Shown piece by piece: positions 1 through 10,700 of a stretch of 64,000 nucleotides of DNA. The position numbers and the translations under genes are program-made. Source of the DNA: Gymnogyps californianus. Its lineage: Eukaryota > Chordata > Aves > Accipitriformes > Cathartidae. The stretch's first letter is position 1. Each line of letters starts with the position of its first letter. Under the pieces are notes generated by a model, which was not told the origin of the DNA, did not search any database, and worked only from the letters and a program-made list of their open reading frames with translations. The stretch is from NCBI RefSeq assembly GCF_018139145.2, contig NC_059471.1, positions 99,574,914-99,638,913 of the forward strand. Direction: 5' to 3'.

Positions 1-1599
1 GTTATGTCACATAACCAGCTGTGTTTTTTTAATTTTACTCACATATGGCCTTGTACAATGTTGTTATTTAAATTACAGTACGTAAATCACTGTTTACTAT
101 TTAAGTTCTTCTTTTCTTTAAGCAAGATAAGGGAGCTTAGTTGGAGAGAGACCTGCTATTTTGTAATGAAAACGTTCCAAGCAAAGTTGTCTGATCTTTT
201 GGTATTTTTGGCCAATAAAGTTTTAATTCTCTGCCAGTTAATGGAAACAGATGATTTAGAAATCTAGAACTGGAATTACTGATGATTGTTTTTCCTTTTC
301 ACTACTGACTTGAATTTTCCTATAACAGACTTAGAAAGATCTACTTCTTCAAGTAGTTATTTTCTATTCTGAGTTTGCAAAAATTTTTACCCAACAGGAA
401 AGAAAAAAAGAACTGTGGGGCTGCATTTTTTAACACTTCTGATAAATAGTTGAAGGTAGGCTTGCTTAGGTTATCAGAAAGCTCTATACATAAATAAAAT
501 TGATTTATTGAATGAAGCCATTAATTTCATAAGCTCTTCATGAGAGCAAAGTTTGCTCAGTTGTGGGAAGGTCACACCAGCTCATCTAGAGGTACAGCTC
601 CCCCTAGTTCTGAATCTGAGGAACGCTCCGCTAGTTTCTGTGGAAAAAGCTGCTGAAGTAACTACTTGCTGGTTGCCTTTCAAAAGGGAAAACTAATTCC
701 CTCAACATCATCAGAGCCATTCCTTCAAGAGTAATCCTCAAATTGATTATCAACATCCTTTTTACCACCAAACTGCAAAGGTTTGAAAATCACCATTTTT
801 ATGGAGAGTCTTCCTCTGATTTCAGAGATCAAAACTGGGAATAAGGTCGAATGTTAATGTAAGTAAGATCACATTTTTGCTCCTGTGCTAGAAACTTTCT
901 CAGCTACTGTACTCATGTTAAATTTATTCTAAAAATAGAATAAAAGAACAACATACTCACCTTCCCCATCCCATCCCATCTCCATTCAGCTATTTCTTTA
1001 AATGTCTCATTCAATCACTCCCTTGGAATCTCTTTTCAAAGACCATAGATACTTCAAACAGTGTTAAGCATTTCCTCTGAAGAGTTTGGTTCCATAGAGC
1101 CTTACATAAGTGCTTAACATTGAGAAAGGTGAGTAACCAAGTCAGAAGGCATAAAAGCAAGCATGTGTATTATACTCTCTAAGACCTGAATTTAGTAACC
1201 TGAAAGCTGAGGCCTCATACCAGGCCTCTTAAATTTATATTAGAATGTTACCACACAAATTAAGCCCATATGGGCTCTAGGATATAGACACATTGATCTG
1301 ACTTCGCATGTTCTATCCAAACAGGACTTTGTAGATCTAAAACTTAAGTATATTTATGATGTACTGACGTACGGATGAAAATGCTCAAAAGTCCAGGTAG
1401 CTTGTGTTCCAGTTTCAGCATTTACAGATCAGGCAGAACAAAGAATTTCTTTATTAAAGGGCATTAAGACATGCAGCAAAAAAAGTTTCAATCCTAGGCC
1501 ACATACCAGTATTATCAGTCATCAAAGATATCTTTTGTTTATACCAACAATATAATTCCAGAAACTACTGTATTACTAATGATTGTCCTTTTTCAATAG
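1..1599 (+). other. LCA5L: LCA5L intron (part), no exon seen
   Basis: AT-rich sequence upstream of the first recognisable LCA5L exon. I searched for coiled-coil coding exons of the lebercilin family flanked by splice sites and saw none. The small open frame at 4-267 has no coding character. Nothing else stands out. Confidence 0.5.
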
Positions 1600-3942
1600 G
1601 TCTTAGTATAAACAGATCAGTACAAGTAGATGAACAGAGTTTTAGATCACTGCTGCTGTCACAGTACCAAACTCAGGAAACAGAAAAAAGTCCAATTCAG
1701 CTAACAAAGGTATGAAAGATCTGGATCCAATCCCTTGTTTAAACTCTCAGCTAAGCTGTATGCTATTCCCTAAGTTTCAGTAATATGCCCGAATAGCCTG
1801 ATCTGTCATCTTAACTTGCTAGGATGTGGATTTTGTGTGAATGTAATTGTATTACAGAAAATATGTAGGACAACGTTGTGATACAAAATAAGAATAGAAT
1901 AGTAATAGAAATTACTAATCTTCTTCTAAGTATTGCACTGCCCGTGTACTTTTAAAAGTCACTAAAGTATTCTCTCATTATTTTTACCTTTAATTGCCAA
2001 TTACAGGAGAAAAAGTATTTAGAAGATAAGAATCAAAAAGCTAAAGCAAAGGAAGCATACACAGATGCCCAGTGTAGAACAGAAAAGCAATCAACCAAGA
2101 AAATATCAAAGCCAGAAACTTTTAATAGAACACGTAGAGGTATATTTTAACATTTTCCTCAGAAACTCAGTTGATCTTTTCAAAAGCTGAATGAACCAAT
2201 GGTACTGATAATTTACATGGGTCTGACAGCCATTAGCTGGCACCTGACTGACAGGAACTAGATCAACAAAATAATGTATTAAGAGTCACTGAAATCCAGC
2301 TGCTGGCAGTGCTGCACTGACAGCAGAGCAGCTTCACAGTGTAAGGCATCATATTGCTGTACTTCTAAGAGCAGTTCCTGGTCATGTTGGTAAAAAGTCA
2401 GTGCTTTATCTGTAAAAGTATACTTTAGTTAATAGTTTGTTAATTCCACACTAATCAAATACTGATCTCAAATTGTTGGTTGTGAATATTCATCATAGCT
2501 GATGTCAACATGTATTTCTGGCTCAGGATCTATTGCTGAGAAAGGAAAAGGACTTCTTCAAGGGCTGGGAGTATCTCCTCATTACAACGATCACTGTAAA
2601 TAGATTGTGTGTAAATCTTAGCCATTAACTGTGTTCTCATATAAAAGTTATATGCAAGAGACTCATCTATAAAAACCCTTTATTTCGAAGAAATTCTATA
2701 GAACAGAGAAAGAAGGCGCCAGTGCATCTATTCCTTTATCTGAGTTTTTCTTTCTAAAAATATTCATGTTATTTTCATTATAGTAAGGCTTGTAGAAAGA
2801 ACCAAGATCTGCATGCCATCACGCCAAATACTTCACAAATGGTAGGAGACATTATGTGACCTAAAGTCATGCATTTACAGAGGTGAAACAGGTTGTTGAG
2901 GTCACTTACGAGATCAGTAACAGAGCCAGTAATCTGGAATGCGTTAACTCCTGTGTTTTGTACTCCGCCTTTTCAGCCTGCAGCCTTTCCAGACCCCACC
3001 AGATAACCGAAGTCACCATTTGTCTTTGAAATCCCCTTTTAAAATTGACAGAAAACACAGGTCTTCTGATTCTGCCTGTGAATCTCTCGCCTCACTGTTT
3101 GCCAGACTCTCTTCTGGCTTTCTCGCACTGCCAATATTAGACTTAGTTATTGAAGTCTTACTTAGCTATTTTAGTTATTACAACTTCATACTTCTCCTTT
3201 AAGCTTGGACTCTATCTCATTTTGGAGGTACTCTTTGAGTCTCTCCAAAGCACAGAACATATTACAGTTTGTCCCCACAAATGTATTTATTGTAGGCATT
3301 CAGTATACACAGAGCTTTTTCTATTAAAAAGTGGAGCCAACTCATTTATAGGTTAGAGAGTTGCAGTATATTCTGCTCCACGCAACAAGCAACTGTGTTG
3401 CCAATTAAGGGAAAGAAAATCCTACATATATTTAAGTTCCATTTAAAAGTAAGAAACTTACAATTAGAGTTCAGATCGCATGTGGTTTCTCTGTTGCATT
3501 GTACATGGCTTCTCTGGCCTTATATTTAGCCATTACTGATTATATTTGCATGCTAATTCATTTAATAAAATTAAACATAATGAAAAAGGTAAAAATAAAT
3601 ATATTTACCTGGATTCAATGGCACAATGATCTTGTTCAAATCTTGCCCCATTCTGTTATTAGTAAATAGTATTGTCATAACCCTCAAGACTGAAATACCA
3701 TCAATAATAACAACTTAAGCAATGAAATAAGGAAGTTAAACTTGCTCTCATTAATGCTTTAAGACTCTTTATGTTCCTAGGCAATTTAAGAACATTCCTA
3801 AACCCCACAATATTTCATTTTAGAGTATTTAAGGGAGCGCAGACTACTGACAGAAGAATACACTTCTTTGGAATTTATGAAAGAAGAAGAAAGAGAGACA
3901 CATTTGCTTAAACGGGAGCTGAAAAAAACTGATGAAAACTGA
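1600..3942 (+). CDS. LCA5L: LCA5L C-terminal exons (lebercilin-like), 5' end outside the window
   Basis: Three exons are read: 1600-1709, 2007-2139 and 3824-3942. The first follows a TTTCAATAG acceptor and ends AAG|gtatga. It opens with two bases completing an upstream codon, then reads SINRSVQVDEQSFRSL, aligning with the TKSVQADRK stretch I recall from human LCA5L. The second reads EKKYLEDKNQKAKAKE and ends in phase 1. The third begins EYLRERRLLTEEYTSLEF and meets a stop at 3940-3942. Phases join correctly across all three. Lebercilin-type proteins are coiled-coil ciliary/basal-body proteins; what LCA5L itself does is poorly known. The stop is far earlier than in human, and homologous peptide continues in other frames downstream (next entry). 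Identity also rests on synteny next to GET1. Whether the truncated protein is made cannot be told from sequence. Confidence 0.75.
2140..3823 (+). other. LCA5L: LCA5L intron
   Basis: Intron between the exons ending at 2139 and starting at 3824. It holds a MIR-like relic at about 2835-2975 and otherwise nothing I recognise. The open frames at 3020-3356 overlap one another and lack splice or coding support. Confidence 0.6.
2835..2975 (+). repeat. MIR-like ancient SINE relic
   Basis: The stretch carries the typical order of a MIR core: an aggtgaaacaggtt-type segment, then ggtcacttacgagatcagta, then an aacagagccag-type segment and a tctggaatgcg-type segment. These match the usual 'gag-gtcac-agctagta-agagccagg-attcgaa' layout with many changes. 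Recognised by eye; limits approximate. Confidence 0.4.
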
Positions 3943-4520
3943 ACAAACTCCTCTAAGTGACAGTGTAAAAGAGAACAATCAAGAGGAGGATGCAGTGGAA
4001 GAATATGAAAAGAAGAAAAACAGCCAGATGAACAGCTAAATAACAGCGAGAAGGCAGGGAGTAAATGTGTAACTCCAGGTCCAAGAAACAAAACACCCAT
4101 TAGGCTGAAAAAAAAAAAAAAAAAATATTCTCAGAAGCCACTGAGAATTTGCATCACGGCCTTCTTACACCAGGTACAAAATCAAAAAAAAGTCAGTCTT
4201 TGCAACCATAGACATGCAGGTCAGGACTGCAGTGAAACAGCTGAAACAAAAGTGAAAAGTTCCTTTGGGCTCTATGAACCGTCTTTTGGTAAAGTTACCA
4301 AAACAAGGCAGAAGGACAGTTCCATTGAAGCGGAAGGCTGCGCTCACATGACATTTGCTGAAAGGAAAAAAGTCTTATGAAAGAACTCTTTGGACCAGGC
4401 TGTGTTTGAAGAGACAACCATTCAAGTTCTAACATGAGAGGAATGAAGAAAGAGAAGTGAAAGGATGCAGGATTACACAAGCCAAATTTCAAACCACCAC
4501 TACTAGTTCATAATGTAAAG
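3940..4520 (+). pseudogene. LCA5L: Decayed remainder of the LCA5L terminal exon
   Basis: Family-typical peptide continues after the stop at 3940 but in changing frames. Frame 1 runs to 3939. Frame 2 is open from about 3921 to the stop after QMNS near 4031. Frame 1 resumes near 4013 (PDEQLNNSEKAGSK). An 18-A run at 4108-4125 is followed by frame 3 (FSEATENLHHGLL, matching TEATENLHHGL in human) until a stop at 4209-4211. Frame 1 then gives SSFGLYEPSFGK (4258-4293), the conserved YEPSFGK box, and stops at 4378-4380. Frame 3 gives SLMKELFGPG (from 4371), matching the conserved SLMEELFGSG, and soon stops. At least five frame changes are needed, mostly next to A-runs. The 3' limit is approximate. 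Confidence 0.7.
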
Positions 4521-6094
4521 CACCTAACACTAATGAAATCGTTATGAATAACCTCATGAGAATACACAAACTAATTATTTTATTTGATATTTAGTTAAGT
4601 ACATCAACTCATCTTTGCTCCAGAAATATGGATCATTTAAAACATTTTTTTAAAAAAACAATGTTTCACCTTCATTAAATGCATATTAAATCTTACAAGG
4701 ACTGACAATTTCTTTCAGTTTTTCCAAAATGATAGCCAGATCAGTTGTCACAAAAGAACATTCTTCTGTTCTTGGTCTGTGTGTGTGCATGTGGATGCAT
4801 ATGCGTCTTACTAAGAGTGCCTTAACAATTACGACATTTTTACCTGTTATCAGGTGTCCAAGTTAGTCCTTGTTTTGCAACTTCCAGTTTTTTGCATTCT
4901 CTCTGCAGTTTAAATTTTGAAGCTGATTATTTGTTAGCTAGCTGAAGTGAGCCATCTGCTTTCATAAGGTTCATTATTGGGTTAGTACCAACAATGCAAT
5001 AAAAGAAAATAATTTTTCATTTTCTTCACTCCTGAAATAGCTTCCAGAATTCACACATAATAAAAGTAATTTGCTATTACATTGTTTTCACTAGCATTAT
5101 AAAGCTCTAAAGCTTCATTCTTTTCCACCGTTAGAACTTACCAAAGCAGTTTGCCTGGTAACTTCCACAGCTGACATCCAAAGATGAATGTGCAAGAGTA
5201 AACTATTGTTTTGGAGAAGTCAGGCATATCCAGTTCTCAAAAAGCCTTTAAAAATCCTGTGTTTAAGGTTATGTAAGCGAGGGTAGGAGGATTATGTTTT
5301 GTTCCTCATAGTAATTCATGAAATGCTTGCTAAAATGATGTGAAGGGAATTTGAGGGAAAATTATGTGTATTCTATTAATTTTAAAAGGCAGTAGCACTT
5401 AAAAAAAAACTTCAAAGAATTATACTGCAAAAGCTTTTAAAGGTGATTAAGACATTTAGATCTGAACCTACTTGCGGCATATTTCTTTTCAAAATTTCAA
5501 AGGTTTTTCTTGAAGTAGTGCTTAAGCTGTACAGTGGACAGGTTTTAGAGCATGACTTTGTGCAGTCAGAAAAGCAGGTGTTTCTCCTCTGTGAACTATT
5601 AATACTTCTGCAATGCCTTTACTGCTGTCCCAAAGCTACGAGCAAACAAGCATACATAATCCAACACTCCTGTTCGTACTGACTAGGTGACCAAAAGCCT
5701 TCTTGCCCGTACTCACCCAAACGTTTGACTGGAGCAGCCAAACTGCGTATTTGATGACCCCATGCTCAGTGTGCATAAACAGCAAATGCCACTGTAAGAT
5801 TTTAAATGCTGCTGCTTTTCTTGACTTCACTGTGTTAAACTCTGTAACAAGCTGAGTAGAAATATCATTAGCCACATCTTTAGATTCAGAAATACGTCAA
5901 TGTCATAGTTAAATAATGTCCCGAATACTTTAAAAAAATAATAAAAAAATAAATGAGTCCTGTTGATTCCAACAGTATCTCCTTATGCAAGAACATGGGG
6001 GTGGTGGTGAGGGGGGTGTTGTTGGTTTGGGTTTTGGTTGGGTTTTTTTTGTTTGGTTTTTTTTAGGAAAACTGTAATTAACACTGAAAAATGG
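4521..6094. other. Intergenic spacer between LCA5L and GET1 3' ends
   Basis: LCA5L (+) and GET1 (-) converge here. The stretch holds AT-rich sequence and a G/T-rich low-complexity tract at about 5996-6064 made of GGTTT and GGGTTTT words. No exon, RNA gene or clear repeat was seen. The open frames at 5443-5682 and 5636-5875 overlap on opposite strands and look like chance. Confidence 0.5.
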
Positions 6095-6099
6095 ATTAG

Positions 6100-7758
6100 A
6101 AAGCCTGAGATGGGTTGAACAGCTTTATTTCATTAATAAAAACACAATTATACATAGCATTCAATCACAACATTTTTTTTCTTGATGATATTTAATGCCA
6201 TCTATTTTCATGTTGGCTAAATGCAATCCCTAACACAAAACCAATTTTTTTTTTTAAATTAACATTTAAAAAACCCAACACATTTCATGCATATATACAC
6301 ACAACATATCATGACCTTTTGAACTGATTTCTAAATACAGTGCTAATTATGGAGGAGCCCTAGCCCCTTCCTTCCTGTAGGAAGGCAAAGGACCTGAAAC
6401 AACATAACAGATGCATTCCACCGTACAGAGTGGGAAGCTGAACCAGAATCGCCAGAGCCCAGCAGAAGAGGGCGAGGTGTTCCCTAGAGCTTTGTTCAGG
6501 CTCACGTCAAAAAAAAAAAAACGGAGGTGTGGAACAGGATCTTTATAAACTCACCCATTTGTCTTATGGGACAGCAACGACAGGGTTGCAGGTCACTGTA
6601 GCATGGACGATAACTCAACTTTGTCACTGTTCTACAGGCACAGTACTAGGAAGAATTCTGTCCTCCTTTAAATTCAAAATATTGTGGCTGTTTCCTGTAT
6701 TTAAATACAGCAAGAAGGATTTACTCGAAAACAGAAAATTGTTTTCCCTCCTCCTCCTGCTCCTACTTGCTACCATTCTGTTACTACTTTAGACATTTAA
6801 ATCACTAATTTGCCTTTTTACATTTACACAGCTGTTTTGGGCTATCCTGGACTGTCATTAATGTATGCTGAAGCCCTTAGAAATGTAGTCCTCTGAAGGA
6901 ACACCACTGTCTTCTACTTTCTCTTTGTTAACATGGAGCTTGAGAAGGTTGGCCAGAGCTTTCCTCCCAAAACGCGGAAGGAAATAGTTTCCGTGATCCT
7001 CACTCAGTTTGGGAATCAGAAAAAATGTCAAGGAAGGAAAGGTCAGTTATCAATAAAAGTAGGAAAAAATTCAAGCGTTCAATGAATTTTAAAAGTCAGG
7101 GAGGAAAAAGTATCCTGCCGCCCTGTATTTGGCAAGTGAGTGAGTCTCTTAAGAGATAAAAAGTTGATTCTGCGTATACATCAATAACGCATTTTCTAAG
7201 ACAGCCCAAGAATATACCAATTCTAGTGTAAAAAAATAACAAGGAGGAAACTAATTCTGTTTTACCCTAAGCCAGCCAAACCACCTACCTCTATCCTCTA
7301 GTACCACTTGTCACCAAATATAATCCCACCTTTGGGTGAAACTACCATATTATACAGCAAAGAAACAGCAAGGCTCCCAAATTAATTCCTAATGCCAGTG
7401 CATTTCCAACTTAGAAATACAAATCCAACACTTTTAGATTTTGGTGAATATATGCCATGACAAAGCCTTACAGTTCTGCTATGAATCAGTGTTCATACTT
7501 GTCGAAATAGACACAAAATAAGGTTCTATAAACAGCAATGCTATTCTTTGAAAACTGACCACCAAACTGAAAAACAAACTAAGGAAAGAGAAAATAAATC
7601 AAAAGGAATACTGACTGATATCCAAATGAAGTAACAAAGATTATCTCAGACCTAGTCTCAGGAAAGACAACTGTTCCTTCTTTTTTTTTTTTTTTTTTTC
7701 ATTTAAAACAGCAATAATGAAAATGTAGTTGAGGACTGTATGGATTACTGGGATTCCT
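6100..7758 (-). other. GET1: GET1 3'UTR (inferred)
   Basis: Sequence after the GET1 stop codon down to the AATAAA at 6124-6129. It includes a 19-T run on the + strand (7681-7699), which is A-rich in the transcript. It also includes an unexplained open stretch at 6858-7060 (- strand) with an FLPRFGRK motif, discussed in the findings. Extent is inferred from the poly(A) signal only. Confidence 0.45.
6124..6129 (-). terminator. GET1: Likely GET1 polyadenylation signal
   Basis: TTTATT on the + strand reads AATAAA on the - strand. It is the first good signal that closes a 3'UTR of plausible length (about 1.6 kb) below the GET1 stop. The position is inferred, with no transcript evidence. Confidence 0.45.
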
Positions 7759-10700
7759 TCAGCTGAAAGGGTGTAGCATGATAGCTACAACTTTATTACA
7801 AACCACAAGCCAACATGTAATTCCAACACCACCTGAAAGAGATATAAAACACGATTTAAGTCATTGCATCAATAACCCCGAAGCACATATGCATCTGAAA
7901 ACAACTTTGGAAGTGTAAAAACTGAAACTTGAGAGTTATGAGGTGAACAGGAACAAAACATCATTTTATTTATACAAATGTCTCTCTTCAAGGGATGGCA
8001 GCTAACTCCATGCTGGTCCTGAGAAAACCTAAAGATTGTCTGGGGAAAAGAGTACCAAGGAACATGAATATGAGCCAAAGTGTGGTATATACAACGCACA
8101 GCTAAAAACGTTTACTATGTACCTAACAGAAAATGTCTAAGGTGCTGAAGTTAAAGGTTTGGCAAGTAACAGAATACTTTGCTAGAACCTAAATTCAAGA
8201 TTTGAGAGAGGTAAAAAGCAAATTTCCTCCAAAATTTAAATCAGTCTTTTTAAAAGTATTAAATCCATACTTCTCTCCTTTCCCCTTGCTCCCCATACAG
8301 CTATATAGAAAAATGCTACTGAGACCTTCGCTGCTGACCCAGATGCCTTGCGCTGTTGTTTTAAAGGGTCCTGCCATTCCTAATGAGCCTAATATGCAAG
8401 ATTCACCAGCAGTATTTTAGCTTGAAGGTAAATTTCTACACTACATTGTCCTGTCATTCTGCCTCTCTACTTATCCCCTTAGCATAGAGCCAGCACACTT
8501 TTCACTCAAACAGGTGTATACAACCTGTGATACCGTTCTGATCATTAATTCATTAAACTGCCCAAAAGAAAAGGATTTAAATAGGTAAAAATGCAACAGA
8601 AGTGTGATGGGAAAAAGGGTGGGAACAGACAAGACAAAATGCCAAAAGAGAGCATACCTAAATCACTCTGGAGTTACACTGCTATGAAACCCCAGCAATT
8701 TATAAGAAACTCATGTAAGCGATACAGACCTATGAAGTATTTGCCCATTTTTAAACCCAATTCTACTGTTTCAGTGGACTCCTTAATATAAAAATATTTC
8801 CGATTTGAAATCTTCTCCAGGTTCTATTCCATATAGATAAAGATAAAGCTGCTTTGTTTGAGAAGAAATAAAAAAGACAAACAGCCCATTTCACTGTCAG
8901 TTAAATAAACAAGAATTGAATACATAGGAAACAGCTAATCAAATGTTTGAAACTCCTCCCTGTGTTAAGGGAGTAGAAGAAACGTACAGAAGCAATGCTT
9001 TTAATCTATGTATGCTCTTCGTCACTACATTGTTAGCATCTGCATGGGCTTGGGAAATGTATTTTTTCCGATGTGCAGTCCTTACCTGCCACCCCTGTAG
9101 GAAAAGCTACCAGGCGCTCCAGCGGAGCAAGCCATTTGCTTGGAAGCACTGTAACCGGCTCAGAATAGTACTTCCAAATCAGAGAGATCATCAAGGCAGC
9201 CTAGAATTGAAATTGTTATTAGCTTAGATAATAATACACATCAAAGTACATTTCCACTGCTATTCTGAAAAAGTAAATAACAAATTCTAATTAAAGTAAG
9301 TAACAAATTCTAATAAAAGTTTCTTTGTTACTTTACATTGTTCTTAAGCAAGTTCAAAATATTTTTAAACTCAGTATGATCTTAAATTTATACACAATAT
9401 TAAGAGGTAGCAGCAAGACATTAGAAAATACTGCTTTCTTTTGAGGCCCTGGTTCCAATCTAGCATAGACAAACATAGTAATAGTAATTGTTAAATTCTG
9501 ATGACTGTTTTTAGCCATAATCCTTGCCTGCTAGGAATCCAACTCGCTTTAACATTACCCTAAGGACATCTTCAGGATGACCACTGTCATCCTTATTAGC
9601 AGACAATTCTTTGGCATCAAGTCTGAACTACAGAGACAATCTGATGAGGCACCCTGGGGAAACGTGTGGCAGCTGTAAGTGGAGATTTACATCCTCAGCA
9701 AAAGCATATTTTGTTTTCAAAAACATAAGTAAAATATATTTGCATGTATCGGAACTTTCCTGGGTCCAGTGCCATTCATAAACGGCAAAAAAGCCCAGTG
9801 ATTAAAGAGCTAAGACAAACTCCTATCTTGTCACCTTAAAACCAGAAACACAGAGCTAAAATGAAACTCAAAACTCGTTCCATCCAGAACTATGAGACCT
9901 TATCAGCAACATCTCTCCCTTCTATTTCAAGAAACTTTCAGTTCGGCATGCACTGTGTCATTGGAATGTCAAACACCTGTGTGACTGATCAACCAGCCAA
10001 TAAATGCAGGAGAGAATTGTAACACTACTGAGGATTTGGTTTAGCAATTTGTCTTTGTAATAAAATATTTACTTACTTGTAAGATGTAGAATACAATATT
10101 TATAACCCACTTTATTTTGGCTAATTGGGCAGTTCGTGCTTTCACTGTTAAAAGAAAAAAAATTACTCCGCGTTATTTATAATAGTAAATTATACTTACA
10201 TAAAACTAGTAATTTATTAATATTTCACTCTTCAAATCAGGAGATTACACTGTTTAAAAAAATCTCATTTCAAATGACTGATAGCTATATTGAAAGTACC
10301 CTTCTGCAGGAAAGTGCTAGGTCCATATCAGACCGTCGTTTCTTATTAACGCTACTATGAAAAGTTGCAAAACACTGATATCCTAGACAGAGAAATGTCA
10401 CACGTAATCAAGAACACTATTCCCAAATGAGAACTCTCACTGTGGTTACTAATTTAAGAACCTGCTTTAGATGAAGCATAGAGTGAATTTTTCCCTTTCC
10501 TAAAAGGGGAGAATGATGGCTTTAGCAGATGCACTTCTTGCCTTATTTCATTCAGGAACACAATTAAGACTATTCCTTCACTGAATGAATCTTGGTCAGG
10601 TTCAGTATTAGAACTTCTCATGCCTATTTTTCTTCTGTTACAGTACCTCAGACCAGTATAAAGAAGCCCAGTGAAGACAGCACATCTTCAAACATAACGG

